A stretch of DNA of 64,000 nt. Origin: Clitoria ternatea. Taxonomy: Eukaryota; Streptophyta; Magnoliopsida; Fabales; Fabaceae. The stretch is taken from the NCBI GenBank assembly GCA_037962975.1, contig CM075671.1, forward strand, positions 15,361,001 to 15,425,000, given 5' to 3'. The number at the start of each line of letters is the position of its first letter. Position 1 is the stretch's first letter. The notes under the pieces were generated by a model. It did not search any database. It was not told the origin of the DNA and saw only the letters and a list, made by a program, of their open reading frames with translations. The position numbers were made by a program, and so were the translations under genes. This document shows positions 34,233-49,000 of this stretch, piece by piece.

Positions 34233-36684
34233 ATGTGATTGGATAGTATTGATGAAATTGAGATAATGCATGAGATGCAATTGAATGAATAGTTTAGTAT
34301 CATTCTATTGCATGAGATGCTTGGTGTGAATTGCATGACATTGCATAGATAGAAAAAAGGGTAACCCGTGAAAGGTTAAGAACCTTGTGTTTGTGATCCT
34401 AAGTTACAGATTCTTTGGCTAGGTCCTGTGAGAGCCCGTGATTACCGTAGGAGCTAGAGTTAAGTCTCGAGACGTCACGAGGTGACCGGTATCATGCAGG
34501 AAGAGCTAATGGAGTGAGGCCAGGATGGAATCTGTAGTTGAAATCATTGTTAAGTCGAATCCGCATGCATATGCATTGGTGTATGCTATTGAGAATAACA
34601 TAATAGTATAGCCTATATGATTTGATATTATGAATATCTGGTGAGTGTGAATTTAGTTGAATAACAGTGAATGATATTGATTGATTGTGATGTGGTATAC
34701 TATATTGAAAAATTGGATAGAATGATCTGATTCAATAACTGTCATTTAACATGTATTGTGTTCACCCCTATTATGTGGCTATATTTTTTAGTGAGATTAA
34801 ACCATGATGGTGATTAATGAGATGTCACCATGCTTGTGTAGAAGACAAGTTGTATATATTGTCCATATATATAATGTATAGTATCTTATGATGTAGCTTT
34901 GACCGGGTCCTATAGATATCTATTTTTACTATTGTATATAACTGCTTAGTGGATCCTATGTAGCTGCGACTTCAACTAGATTTATTTTGGTTATGTATAT
35001 GATGATGTGTTGATGACATAGATATTGATGATGATGTTGGTTGTGGTGACCATGGATGGTCCCACCATATATATTGGTGATGCTTGATATGCTCAGGAAT
35101 TGTGTTTATGAAATTGATGCATAGTATGAATATAATGGGTAGGAATTGTTGATATGTATGAATGAGTTATAATTGGGTTAGAATGTGTCTTAGATTTTGG
35201 TTGATGAGAAAGGCATGAAAATGAAGTTTCATATTGAATTTTATGCAGAATTGAGTAAATGATAGGGTCATAATGCGTTCTGTGGGGTTTGGGTATCTCT
35301 GGATAGGTCCGAACAACCAATTTGGGGTTGAATCAAATCGAAAAAATTTTCTTGGGTCTTTTTATGGTTCTTTAAAGATAAGGATATTTTAATAATTATT
35401 TGATAAATTATTTTTTAAATAATTGTTAAGATAAAATGTAAATTATATCAAACAATAAATAAAATAAGATGAATAGTCAAAAAATTGGATTTATATTATG
35501 ATAAAAAAGTTATAGATGATAATTAGATACATAAAACAACATATAATTATTTATAAATTTGCTATATTGTTATAAATTAATAATCTTATATTTTAATGTC
35601 ATAGATTTTTAAGTATATTTTTCTATTTCAAGAGACTTTTATGTAATTTTCCTAAAAAGTTATTAACCGATTAATATTAGAAGTTTAAACCAAACACATT
35701 ACCACGAATCGTTTTACATCTATTATTCTTTCGGTTTTTGATTATAAATAATTTTTGTAGAGATTATTTCAGTTACAAATATAAATAAATGTATATTTTA
35801 TAAATAATATTAAATATTTATATACTAAATACATTTTTCTTAAATACATTTATAAAATAACTAAATTTCTTATTCAATAAATAAAATTAAAGATACTTTG
35901 ATAACATTAATACACGTAACAACTTTTAATTAATATAAAAATTTTTTGTAACTAAAGCATGCAGAGGTGGACTGTGTTTATACATACAAAAATAGTTCTG
36001 TATTAATGTAAAATACGAAAAGAAAAGTAGTTTTGATGAAGGAAAACAAAGTAAGATAGTAGTGTTATTAATCCATAATATATGAGTGGTTTCAAAAGAA
36101 ATAAAATACCGTAGAGGGCAAGCTTTGTGATTCCAGTTGCAGGGTGTCAAATGAAATGAAGGAGTAAGGGTATGTATATATATCCTTAGAGAAGTGTGCA
36201 TTTGCAGAGGATTCTATTTTTTCAAAAGCTTCTCTTGTCGCTTCAATAACCCTTTTCCCGCCTATTTTCCCACTCTTTCTTTTATTAACCAACTGTTTTT
36301 TATATTCACTATTAATTTTTGTATTATTTTATGAGGCACACAAAAAAATTTTATATAATAAATAGTGGTAGATGTGTTGTAAAATGTTTGCTTAAAGTTA
36401 AAGTTAAAAGATTAATTAAAAGTCGTATAGTATATATACCGTCCAAAAAAACTAGATAATAAACACTCAAAAAAGAGATTATGTTCATAATATAGTTGCC
36501 ACTATATAGTATATTGCAAACTTAAATGATAACGCTGCTCTCTGAGTACTACTTGTGCAGAAATTACATTAATGTAATGAACACAATCACCATTTTGGTT
36601 GTAAATTCAACCTCAACACTTCAATACACAAAATGTCTTTTGAAGACCACAGAACTTTGGCCGAAACCAATACCTCAGGATTAA
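34233..36684. other. Intergenic, AT-rich
   Basis: No coding region, RNA or clear repeat boundary recognised. The first kilobase has LTR-like composition; a minus-strand frame at 36092-36292 has no known domain. Confidence 0.5.
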
Positions 36685-39600
36685 TCACCATTTTGGTTTC
36701 CGAGTCCTGCCATCAAACAAGCATTGCTACCCATTAACCAAACGCAGAACAAATACATAGATAACCACATTACAATAATAAAGAGAAATGCTTTAGCATG
36801 CTGGTTTAAACTCATTTATATTATATCATATGAAATAATAATATTAAACAATATAAATTCATGTGTAACATTATGAAGTTATAGATCCACAAACCTAGAG
36901 AAAGTAGAAGTGGTTTCTGACTTTTTCCCTAGATTCAGTTTCTTAAACCTTGAGTTTGATTCTTCAAGTTGTTCAACCTCAAACGAGGCATCCTCAATAA
37001 CTCGGGCCAATTTATTGTCCTCATCAGCATTATGGAAACATTCTCTATTCTTAGCATCAAGAACTAGCTTTCCCCATACAGAGTCACTGTTTATTAAAGT
37101 TGCTGCATTTCCTAGTATCCAAAGACAATATCTGCATTGGAAGAAGAAAAATTCAATCAAATGTTGCATATTCTTGCAACATGGAAGCAGCATATGAAAG
37201 AATGACCATAACTTGTAAGTAACATGTATACCTTGCTCTAGTAAGAGCCACATTTGCTCTTTGTCTATTGGAAAGAAAACCCACTTTCCCACTCCCATTG
37301 CATCTCACAGTGGAAAATATTATAATATCTTCTTCACCACCTTGAAAACCATCAACAGAACGAACACTTACGCAGAAGCTAGGATCAGAACCCAAGCGAT
37401 GCTTCTTAAGTTTCTCCTGGATTTCATACACTTGAGCATTGTATGGAGACATGATTCCTATGCTGACTTTTTTTCCTGTCTTCATAAATTCTGGTAAAAT
37501 GGAAAATAATATGTTGTAATGTGTTGCACATTAACGTACAATTAAATCTGAAGAATTATTACTCTCTCCTTTTCAAATCAACTGTTGTGCTTTAATACTA
37601 ATATTTTTTTCAAAATAGACTTATTTTGCCATAATCATTTTCTTAAGATATATACATAATCATTTTCTTAAGATATATACATAATCATTTTCTTAAGATA
37701 TATACATAACTTTAAATGTTCCATACAATAGCATGCACATGAGTAGAATAAAGAGAAAGAATTAACCTTTTTTAAGACTTCCAACAATCTCAGAAACAAC
37801 AGCAGCCTCAACCATGTTCTTCGAACTATGACCTCCACGACCAAATTGCTCTTTACCCTTAGCAATGTTAATAAAAGAGTAGGAACCAAACATTTCACCT
37901 TCAATGAAACGTTTACTGTAGTTTTGTTCCTTGACAATGTGAGCATCAGAAAGTTTCTCATCATAGAACTCTATGCATGGAAACAAGCTGATAGATGGAT
38001 GCATTCTATACGGAACATTAAGCATGTGCCTCTTGTATCCTAAAATCACAAGCCTCTCAAACAAACTTCTTCCAAACTCAGCCCTTTCAGCAACCTATAA
38101 ATTTAACATAAACTTTTTTACTAATATTAAACAAATATGTATATAATAATTGTAACAAAAATAGGTAAAGCTCAAGTACCTTGCTCTTGACCATAGCAGG
38201 AAGTTGTCTCTCATCACCTATTAGGATGCAATGTTGCAGACCTGGTAGCTGCAATGGAATGGCTGATTCACATTCTTTAAGTTGTGCTGCTTCATCAATC
38301 ACTAAAAATCTTATTGGTTTCATCCCTTCTGAATACATTTTAAAAGAACTTGATGCTGTACACAAAACTAAACACGCATTCATCAAGCAAAACTTTTCTA
38401 TTCCACGTATAAAGTTAGGGATGGGAATTGATTTAGATAGTGAAATTAGCACACCATGACACTTGTCTCTATCAAAGCTAGACCATTCAAAGCAACCAGG
38501 TTCACTATCTTTTTCTCCTACTTCACAGTCAAAGAGAACATGCTTCTCCGTGGCTTGACGCAGAGAAATTTCAAAAGTCCTTAGCAAATCCACATCCTGA
38601 ATCATTATCTGGACAATTTCAAGTGAAATGAAAGATTTTGGCAAGTGTGTATACAAGATTCGTGAGCATGACTCGAGATTCTTTCTTAACTCCTTGAATC
38701 GATGGTTTACAAATTTCTCTATTGTCATGATACTTCTCTTCTTTCTTTCTTGATCCGATTCGTATTTCTCTGCAATGTCTTTCCATTTCTTCTTCACATA
38801 TTCCTCAAACGCCAAAGGATCACCATTTCCCTCGTTGTCCTCTTCCTCATGATATGCAAGGACCACATTCTTGTGATTTTCCATGGCAAAATCATGCAAT
38901 GACATGATACCATTCTCTCTCTTATACAATGAATACTGTTTTACCGGGTCTTCTAGCAACTGAATCATTGATTCCAAGCTACACTTCCAGCCAGTTTTTG
39001 AACTAACACAAAATCCAAGATTTTTTACACGATTTTCAAGAAACACATGTTCAAGGTGAGGATAAGATTCCAGTTTCATTCTTGATCTATTACCAAATAG
39101 CACTATGTCACCCAACCCATATGTATGATACTCAAGTGAATCGTTAACCAAACTATGCAACCTAGCAGCCACTTGCAACACTGCAGTATTAGTTGGAGCA
39201 CATGTCAATGTTCTGATTCCAAGCTTGAGTAGAGAATACAACATGCAAGCAAGAGTCTTTGTTTTCCCAGTCCCTGGAGGCCCCCATATAAGTTGGGTGT
39301 CTTTATGATAACATTCTATCATATTAACACAGGTTAAAACAGCATCTTCCTGGGATTCATTCAGATTCTCAGAGCTAATTATTTCTTTTCCAATCAAAGT
39401 ACCCTTACAGTCTACTCCAGAGGGGCATATTTGACAATTTTCTCCACCCTGCAACATACGAAGCAAGCATGAAATGTTGGCCTCTTTCAACAAAGTCAAT
39501 CTCAGAGCAAGTATTATAATCCACTTTAAATAACCCTTTACCTTTTTCTGACCAAAGTAATAATAATAAAGGCTTTTGTTTTTGAACTACAACTATCTAC

Positions 39601-41548
39601 AAATATAAATACAAAAAATTTCACATTTTAATAAATTAATAAATATAAATAATATTCAACTAAGAAAAGTAAACAATGATTAGTTGAGGAAATTAAACCT
39701 TACATTATTACACAGTATGACATGAAATAACGAGAAAGGTTATTCCAAACAAATGGTGTAGTGATTCTTACATGTAAATCAGGTTGCAACACTTTCTCAA
39801 TAATGTCACTGCTTTTACCCTCCAACGGTGACTTCAAGGGTTTCTCCTTTTTTTTTGGTAATGGCTTCAAGGCTTTCCAAATACGAACATTTGTTGTCAA
39901 GTTCAAGAGATAGACAGCATATAGCTTTGGAGTATCCGAATCTTTTCGGTCCATTTTTTTTTTTTGGTCGAATTTCGGTCCATTTTATTCATTGGCATGG
40001 ATGACAGTATTAAGAAATGGTCTAAAGAATCATCTCTGGGCCCATGAACATAAGCTAGATGGTAATGTTTATCGGGTCTGTTTAAGTCATCAACAGTTTT
40101 GGGCCTAATATCTGTGAAGGCAATGAGATCTCCTGGCTCAGGCTCATATGTTCCAATATCTTCCACTTCATCTTCATCATCATCTTTGGTTGACCTTCTC
40201 ACTGTTATCAGATAGCAGAACGAGTTCTTTGGATCTTCAGAGCGCTCTACCTCTGTGTTTCCGGGCTTTGTAACTTCACAGATTTCCCGAAAAGGAGCAC
40301 GAGACACACCCATCAAGCTCGAACACAGATTACAATGTGTTTCCTCAATCAATGGAGGAATAAAATAGTTCATGTATTCTGTTACTGAACTAAATCTTTT
40401 TGGTATTTTGTGTACCTGATAGATAAAATAGTTGGAAAATAGAATTATAAAAAAAAAATATATTGATCTTTTATATAATTAGAGACAATTAAAATAATGT
40501 TTAATTTTTTTTTTGGGTTTCACTAAGGCAGTGGAGAATTAAACGACTCTGGTGTATCATAAAAGTATTTAAAGAAAAATATTTTCATTTAAAATTAAAA
40601 TGAACAATATTCTTAATAGAATAATTTCTTCTGTTCGTTTTTTTCCTAGTAATCCTTTAATAAGAAGGTCAAGATCTTGTTAAAAGTTTCATATCACTCG
40701 TACAAATTTATATAGGATGAGTTTTAAAAAAAGAAATTTTTATTTGAAAATATTATTAATTACATAATTTAATAAAATAATTTTAATTTTAATCTTTTAT
40801 TAAAATATTATTTATCGTGTATCAATTTCTATTGTATCTCAACCTTTTCCTTTAAAGACTCCACAATTAATCGGTTTAGTATGTCCATTAAAAGATAATA
40901 GATTAAGATATTTTATGAAGAAATTGTGATTATTGTGACATTTTTAAGAAATAAATTATAATTCTTAAAGTATTTATAAGAATTTGATACTTTAAATACC
41001 TAGAGTGAAAACAAAGTCTCCTAATTTAATTATATACATGACTACACATAAGGGGTGTGTCAAAGAATAAACTTTTCGTAAAAGAGAAATATCTTTATGA
41101 TAGTATTTCAACTAAAATAATGTAAGTACTGAGTATATGAGAATTTAAACAAAATTCATATATATTTTTTTTATACATTAAAAATTAGATGAGTTAGGGT
41201 GAGGCGATGTATTTGATTGCTCACCAATTACATTCTCATATTAATCAAATTTGAACCTACAATTTACAATTACAAGTCCATTTACTTAGCCATGTCAAAA
41301 AATTGATATTTTTTCCAATCATCATAACAGAAAATCCAGTATAAGAAGTTCTAAATTGAAATCTTCCTTGCAAAAAATATGAAGAACACAGTTGATAAAA
41401 TTTGGACACATATTTTTCAAGTGACTAAGGGTAGTGTGAAAAGGGATAAGAGTACCTTGTATTTGCAAAGATTTTGATTGAGAACATCCTTGAGAGTCCA
41501 GGAGAATACAATTTGCAAGATACTGTCTTTGTTCTTCTCATCCTCCAT
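36685..41548 (-). pseudogene. Helicase A: SEN1/UPF1-like SF1B helicase, 7 exons, frame broken
   Basis: Predicted exons: 41456-41548, 39772-40415, 38180-39448, 37767-38094, 37232-37490, 36895-37131, 36685-36706. All introns are GT-AG and phases match gene B. Without a 29-bp extra piece the coding length is 2,823 bases (940 residues). The P-loop (WGPPGTGKTKT) is at about 290, motif II (VIDEAAQ) at about 620, motif III (GDERQLP) soon after, the RMHPSI region, DGFQGGEED and motif VI (VALTRAR) in exon 5. Such helicases unwind RNA or RNA:DNA hybrids. They are usually nuclear, but no targeting signal is evident. In exon 2, a 14-bp duplication around TTCGACC plus eight A (39955-39983) shifts the frame and leads to a stop at 39903, before the P-loop. 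All splice sites and motifs are otherwise preserved, so the lesion looks young. An assembly error is possible but less likely. Confidence 0.85.
39955..39983 (-). other. Frame-breaking insertion with target duplication in helicase A exon 2
   Basis: On the minus strand AAAATGGACCGAAA occurs twice, separated by TTCGACC and eight A. The net gain is 29 bases (14 duplicated plus 15 new). A short insert ending in poly(A) and flanked by a 14-bp direct repeat is the pattern left by target-primed retroposition. Confidence 0.75.
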
Positions 41549-41606
41549 CTTTAGATCCTTAAGTTAATGGTGTGACTCTGTGAATGTATTGTTATTTTTT
41601 TTGGAG

Positions 41607-41614
41607 TATATATA
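41607..41614 (-). promoter_or_regulatory. Helicase A TATA box
   Basis: TTTATATATACTCC on the minus strand, about 60 bases upstream of the ATG at 41548. This is a good core-promoter fit. Confidence 0.5.
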
Positions 41615-42088
41615 AACAAAATTGTGGTAAAAGAAATAATTGATAATAAGTTATGAATTTATTTATTTTATTAAATTCAAGTTTTCAATTAATAATGATC
41701 TATTTCGAAACTCAAGAAAATGGCTTAATTAATTAATGCGCACTATGGCGCATTGAATGAAAGGAATAGCAAGAGGGAAGAGACCTAAATTAGTGTGTCA
41801 TTCATTCTAACAGTTTTTATTGTATAATAATTTATATTTATATAATTTATTGATATAAGCTTATTAATAATATAAACTTCTTAATAAGATAATTATTTAA
41901 AGTTAAAATTAATAATATTAATTTACAAAAATGGGCCACATAAATAATATTTACAAAGATTAACTATAAACAAAAATTGTAATATTATATTTTCCATACC
42001 AATTATTTATTTGTTTTTATCCTCATTTTAGATTAATACTCGTCACGTTCTCGTGTATTAATTGCCTTCTCATAACTCTTTATCTTCC

Positions 42089-42142
<54 letters not shown>
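42089..42142. repeat. Compound microsatellite (TA)n(TG)n
   Basis: An uninterrupted run of TA dinucleotides passes into TG dinucleotides and then GCGTGCACGCG. Confidence 0.9.
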
Positions 42143-42146
<4 letters not shown>

Positions 42147-42747
42147 CACGCGTAACCATACACAGATGGTTATGATTAAAAAGTTGTTAAAATCATATTT
42201 TCACTTATAAAGGCACATTTTGATTATTGATGATAAAATCTAACCGTTTCAATTTGTTGTTCTCGTGTGTGTATATATATATATATGGAATTAGAAGTGG
42301 AGTTGAAGACAATAGACACAAGTTTCAACTAGATTGTTGATGCACTTGCAAAACAATGGTCCATGATCATGATGATATATATGTGTAGTTGGAGCCGCCC
42401 TTTTTCAAACATTGCTAATTTATGCTTTATTTGATATAGCTCTGTAACTTATTTTAAATAATCAGCTTTGTGATCCTGTATTGTTTCTTTTGTCACCTAA
42501 AAAAATTTCTAGGACATATAGAGTTCACATAGTTGTTATTATTGTACTTATTACTAGAGTTTAATATATTTTTGGTCATTTAATTTTGACTCATTTTTGT
42601 TTTGGGCTATAATATTGTTTTCCATTACTGTCAACCCTTATGTTATTTAAAATATCTAAACTAATATGAATATATTTAGCCATTATTATTATGATCATTA
42701 ATATTATGGGTATTCATCATCGTTGTCGTTGTCGATGTACACTAAAC

Positions 42748-42749
<2 letters not shown>

Positions 42750-42787
<38 letters not shown>
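42750..42787. repeat. (AT)n microsatellite
   Basis: About 19 uninterrupted AT dinucleotides. Confidence 0.9.
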
Positions 42788-42791
<4 letters not shown>

Positions 42792-42994
42792 CTTATTATT
42801 CACTCAAGCTTAGTATTATTACTATTAAATCAAAAGTACAACCTTGAACATAATAAAAAATCAAAAGTATAATTATTTTTTTGAAAATTATGTAGGGATT
42901 GCTTGAAAGTCAAACTATATATATAAGCCTTAATGATGATTTAAAATAAAAAATTTTCTTTTTTTTAATTTCTTATCATGTGTAAAATAACAAT

Positions 42995-42995
42995 A

Positions 42996-43061
<66 letters not shown>
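42995..43061. repeat. (TTA)n microsatellite
   Basis: About 22 uninterrupted TTA/ATT triplets. Confidence 0.9.
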
Positions 43062-43212
43062 TCAATGATACTTTGTTTTATTCCAACTTGAAATTCCCAC
43101 TACTTATCTTTTCTTATTTCATTCACCCTGTAACATACACCATCTTTAACTGTTCATTTATCAATAGATGCACATAGTTAACCTTAAAACTCAAAATTGG
43201 ATTTGGATGCAA

Positions 43213-43790
43213 TTACGGGTAGAAATAAGTTAAGTCAAGTTGGGTTTCGCTAGGCTTGAGCCTGACCTGTAAGAATTCTTATGGCCTGAACTTGCCCTAT
43301 TTACCTGTCATATGCCTATTTTTAATAGGTTTAACATGATTTGTTTTATTGATAGATCTAGTCTCTTAAGTCTTTTAAGGCCAATTTATTAAAATGGTTT
43401 GTAAATATACAAAGAACTTTTTAACGTGTGTAGGTTAGTGACCTATTTCTCTAAAGAGACTCAAAAACCTATTTAAGACTACCTATAAAATATGAAATAC
43501 AACAATTTTAAAACAATATTATTTAATATTGTCATCAATTTATTATTATTGTATTACAAATACAATAATATATATAATATAATATAATAGGTTAATTATA
43601 TCGGCCGACCTAATAGGTTTATAGGCTCTTTTAAAAGCTTATAATTTGACTTATTTGATTAAATATGTTTCTTAAAAAAAAAACTAAGGCTGTCATTTTT
43701 ACCCGACGAGCCTAACCTATGTAGGATTTTAGGCAAGCTAGGCCATTCGCTCCTGACGGGTGACCTGACTTATTTCCACATGCTAACATT
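43213..43790. mobile_element. Possible non-autonomous DNA transposon with imperfect inverted ends
   Basis: The left end reads GTAGAAATAAGTTAAGTCAAG and the right end, complemented, GTGGAAATAAGTCAGGTCA. The inside is rich in AGGCTT/GGCCT and CCTGACCTG words, a style common in legume hAT-like non-autonomous repeats. No transposase and no clear target duplication. Short related pieces lie at 53690-53800. Confidence 0.4.
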
Positions 43791-45938
43791 GAAAGTTTTA
43801 AGTCTTTGAAAGATTCTCATCTTTGATTATATCTTCTCAACAATATTTTCTAAATATAATTATTATCTCTAAATAAGTAATATTAAAAAAAATATTTTTG
43901 GGTGCTTATCAACTTGCCATTTTGGTATTTTATCTTACATCCTTTACTTTTTTTGTCAACTTCAAATTGGATCCACAATTTAAAGACAACATGTGTTTCA
44001 TTTTGAAAATCATGCTATTGAAGGAAATTATTTTCTTTTCTATCTTCATGCACACTGCCTTTGTATCTTCTAAATAACATTCTCAATCACAAATGAAAAT
44101 TATAGTACTCCATTATGCAACTTATCTTACTTCTAAGAAGACATCTTCATTTTAAAAACGAGTGGTTGATATTCAATTTGTTAATATAACTCAATAATGA
44201 AGTTCCCGAATACCATTAAAATTTCAAACAAACAATCTGTCACCTTCTTTGTTCTTTTTTCTATACCATCTCTAATTTTTCTTTCACACTTTTCTATCTT
44301 CCCTCCACATTCCATTTCACATTTTTGAATTTTAAGATATATTGATTTTATTTGATTATTTCAGATACAGTGATGGCCACCTATATCTATACTCGTACAT
44401 ACCAGTAGGCGCAACTTTTTAACTATTATTATTATTATTTTATTGAATACATGTGTATGTGTTACTTTAAGTTTGTTGCCTTTGTATATCTCTTATCTTC
44501 CATATGTCCGTTTGGTTTTTAGTTAGGGAAACAGAGTTAAGAAAATAGAGAAATTTAAGGATTAATATTGATCTTTCATGCCGTTAAGACAGTCAAAACT
44601 CCGTTTGACCGTAGGATGTATTTTGACCAACCCAACTTGATATCCAATCACACACTTATACATATTGGTAGACCAAGTATTCTTATACATACTATATATC
44701 TTTGGTCTTTTTATAAAATATAATTTGATCTTATATTTTATTTTTGGTAAAATGTGTTTTTTTAACGCAACAATTATATATAATGAGAAAACTCATTTTG
44801 ATTCTTGTATTATTTTTCCATTTGTTTTGCTCCCCATATTACATAAAAATTGGTGCATTCAGTTCTTATGTGCAAAGATCATTTTTTGACTCAACACTTG
44901 AAAAACTACCTTGAAATGATTTTAGAATTAAATGTTAGATGTAATATAGCAACAAATTCAATTCATTATCCATTTTAACTCTATTTTGTTTAGAACAAAA
45001 AAGCATTAATCAAAGGTGAAGATGACATAGAGAAAGATAAAAAGAAAATACACATTAATTGCAATTTTTTTAATAGATGTGCAATAATATTTAATAGATA
45101 GATAGATAAAAAAAATGGAAGGAATAGTCTTGTTTTCTTGTTATCTAGTGAAAGATTACACAGTTAGACAAACTTATATAAATATTGATGATTAATCTTT
45201 TGTTTTTATACATATATACAATATACAATTACTTCCTTCTTTCGTCTATTAAAAAAAAAAAAAGCTAACCAAATCATCAGTGCCCGATATAAATAGTAGG
45301 CGCGCGTATTAATGTTTTTCTGCAAAAGTACTGTGATCAATTTTACTCTTACAGGTTTAATAATGTTATTATTAATTGAGATCATCGTAAATGCCATGTA
45401 ACTACACCAATCAACAAAGAAAAATAAGGAAAGGTTAATAAAAACTTTATGTAAAATATAATTCCACTTTATAACAAGGATTTGTTTTTACAGCTTCATC
45501 TAATATACTATAAGACTAGAATATTAAATAAGGAAGATGTAGCATTTTGAAATCTCAACAAGGGCAATTATTCTTCATGACTACTTTTCAAGATAGTAAT
45601 TGTTAATATTTCCAGTAATTTTCCTCCGTGTGCTGATAAATTTTCATCATTGTTGAAAGTTACTGTAAGTTTCTTAAAACTTTCAATGGAGAATATAAAT
45701 ACAGAAGTTGCCTGGTGCATGCATGTCTGCTCAATCGTTTCATTTCCAAGTTCACATTATGATGCAGAAGATGAACAGAAGCCAAAAAATGTACACCAAA
45801 ATTAATGTGTAACTAACATTTTCAAGAAATAGCCTAAGCCTACTCCATAGTGGCAAATTAAACCGCACTATCCTTAAGAATGTATATATTTACCTTCAAA
45901 TTTTAAAAATAAATTTACCCTTTCCTATTACCAGATTT

Positions 45939-45946
45939 TATATAAG
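45939..45946 (+). promoter_or_regulatory. Helicase B TATA box
   Basis: TTTATATAAGGAG, about 88 bases upstream of the ATG at 46033. Confidence 0.5.
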
Positions 45947-46032
45947 GAGTTTTTTCCAGCCTTTTTAAGTCGCTTCTCTTCACATCATATCTTACCAAAA
46001 TTATCTTACAGTGCATAAACCTATTCTGCAAC

Positions 46033-49000
46033 ATGGAGTGCCTTGGAGGTGAAGATGAGGACATGGTGCCAATGTCTAATTTTCATCCTTTGTTCGAAGT
46101 GTGAGAACTGCTGCAAACATTTTTAACCATTGCATATATATATTAGTAGTGAGAATTACATGTCGCTTTTTGTGATATAAGATAGTAATTATTTGATAAC
46201 ACTGATCTTCAACGACAAGAACATTTTTCTCTCTTTTGGTCTTATTTTATTTTTCATCATACATGATTAGTGAAAATGTTAAAGAAAATGTACTTAGAAG
46301 TGTACTTGGTTCCACAAATGAATTCATTCACTGTACCTTACCTTTCTTTTGTGGTATTATTTTAAGCTAAAACAATGAGTAATGAATCTTACTGATATTG
46401 TTTTTACAATTATTTGCTTTAGAGTTGATAAAGGTTGCTGGTAAGGAGCAAAAGACGGAGAAGTCTTGTAATGTAAAAGCAAAGGAAAAGCATGAGAAAC
46501 CAAGCCTTATTGATATTGTCTTCTCTTGGACTCTCAAGGATGTTCTAAATGAAAATCTTTACAAAAATAAGGTCCACTTTATATCTCTTAACACTATCAA
46601 AGAAAATTTGCTTTTAATTTCTTGAAAAGTATAGCCAATTTTTCATTGATTTTTGACCTTATTCTTATTAGATTAATTTGTTACTTTCATAGCTTGTCTG
46701 TCCTAATTGGTAAAGCAAATTAATTTAAAATTGTTTTTATAAAAGATATATTTAATTTGTATAATTTAACACAGGATAAAAAAATAAATTTGTTTTAAAA
46801 ACTTCGTTAGTATCCAATTACTTTCACTTATAAGTATTTCTCATACGATTTTTTAATAAAATACTTCTACTTTTAGCTTTTTATTTTGTACAAGAAATCC
46901 TTTCATAGAAAGGATTAGTTCTCTATGTATAAAGATTTTGTTTGAGTAAACTCTTACCTCGGCGTTCAAAATTGTATGAAGTGTGTATTTTAGTTTGAGA
47001 TTTGAAAAACTTCAATTAGTTTATATTTTTAAAAAAAGTCATTTATTTCAATCTTGCTTTACACACTAAAATAAAGTTTGTTTTATAATGTTATGGAATA
47101 AGCTAAGGACTTCTGGGCGTCACAAGAATATAAACAAGAACACATGACGTGAAATATATATTTTTTCAAATATGAAAATGCTGAAGTGCCTTGGGCTTCC
47201 ATATTTTTTTCTTAACATACTGATTCTATTTTCTTTCATACGTAAATTAAAAACTTGTTGAAGATTAATAGTACGTTGTCTATTAATAATGCATCATGTT
47301 GTTTTATTTATGACATTTTTTTAGTTAATTAGTTAGGACTTGGTGGCTATAATAATATCAAATTAAAATGAATCAAGAACTGTTTTATCTCAGGTTGAAA
47401 AGATACCAGAGACTTTTAAGTCATCATCAGAATACTTGCACTCTTTTATTGCACCCTTGATTGAGGAAACACGTTGTGATCTTGCTTCAAACTTGATGGG
47501 TGTGTCTCGAGCACCCTTTGCTGAAATCTCAAAAGTTGAAAGGGACAAGTTCTTCAAAGCCCCCAAGTCATTGCTTTATTTGATTAGATTGAAGAACATA
47601 ACTGATGAAGTGGAAACTGTTGGAAGTTATGTGCCTGAGCCCGGAGATCTCATTTATTTCACGGATTTTAGGCCCAAAAGTGTTCATGAGTTGAACAAGC
47701 CCGATAGATTTTACCACATTGCTTATGTTCATAGGCAAAGAGATGATGGCAAGATTCTAATACTGTCATCCAAGTTGATGGAGATGGATATTGAATCTGA
47801 TTTAAGGAGTAACAAAAGGAATAAACTGTATGCAATTTATCTTATAAACTTGACAACCAATATTCGTATCTGGAGAGCCTTGAATTCAACCCCGGATGCT
47901 CGAAACGTGAACATCATTAAGAATGTGCTGCAACCTCATTCAAATGTAAGAGTGACCGCAATCCCATATTCAAGTTCTTTGTCATTCTAAAAATATTTTA
48001 GATGGTATTAATTACTTTCTTTTCCTAATTATATTCTTATTTATTCAAATCTGAATATGATGTTTAATTGTGCTGCATACTAATTACTCTTATAATTGTA
48101 CATAGATCTTTTTTATACTTGTAATAGGGGGCAATAGGAAAGGGAGAGGGTAATATTTTCAATTGTGCTTGTATAGCGATGTGAATATTACAGTATATAT
48201 GTTCAATGATTATATTACTTTTTTAAATCTATTGAGAGTTCCTTTCTCTGCGGTGATGCATATAATGGTGGCGTTCTTTAATCTTTACTTGATGAATATT
48301 TTTCAGAGTGGCGAAAAATGTGTAAAATGCGAGTCTGGAGCAAATGCAAGACTTGGTTCATCCATGACAAGACACACACTTAGCTATCAGAAGTTGAATG
48401 AGTCACAGGAAGATGCTGTTCTGAGTTGTGTTGAAATGATAAAATGCAAACACAATGATACTAAACTCATTTGGGGTCCACCGGGCACTGGAAAAACCAA
48501 GACAGTTTCTTGCTTGTTATTTGCTCTGCTAAGGTTAAAAATCAGAACACTGGCATGTGCTCCAACCAACACTGCGGTGTTGCAAGTTGCCGTTCCTTTG
48601 CATGGCCTAGTTAAGGATTCACTTGGGTATGATACATACGGTTTGGGTGATATGGTGCTATTTGGCAATAGATCAAGAATGAAAGTTGATTCTTATCCTG
48701 GCCTTAGAGATGTGTTTCTTGATTATCGTGTGAAACAACTTATCAAATGTTTTGCTCCTTTAACTGGTTGGACTCATTGCTTGGAATCAATGATAAAGTT
48801 GCTAGAGGACCCTGGAAAACAATATTCTTTGTACAAGCAAGAGAAGGGCATCATGTCTTTAGAATGTTTTGCTATGTTAAGTAACGATGTTGTACTGCAT
48901 GCATTCCGTGCATACAAGGATTGTCAGGAGAATGATGATTGTATAACGTTAGAGGATTATGTGAAGGAGAATTGGAAAGACCTCTAAGAGGAATACCAAT

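Larger units (their letters stand above)
41615..45938. other. Shared intergenic region of the divergent helicase genes
   Basis: About 4.3 kb of AT-rich DNA between the two promoters. It holds microsatellites (below) and one possible DNA transposon. I see no gene. An upstream activating region common to both genes could lie here, but no motif stands out. Confidence 0.55.

Noticed and set aside
36092..36292. Small basic protein on the minus strand (66 codons)
   Set aside because: No domain, no neighbour support, AT-rich intergenic setting; probably chance.
39700..40373. Two separate genes at the 5' part of helicase A
   Set aside because: The two overlapping frames are one exon; removing the 29-bp insertion joins them, and gene B has the same exon in one frame.
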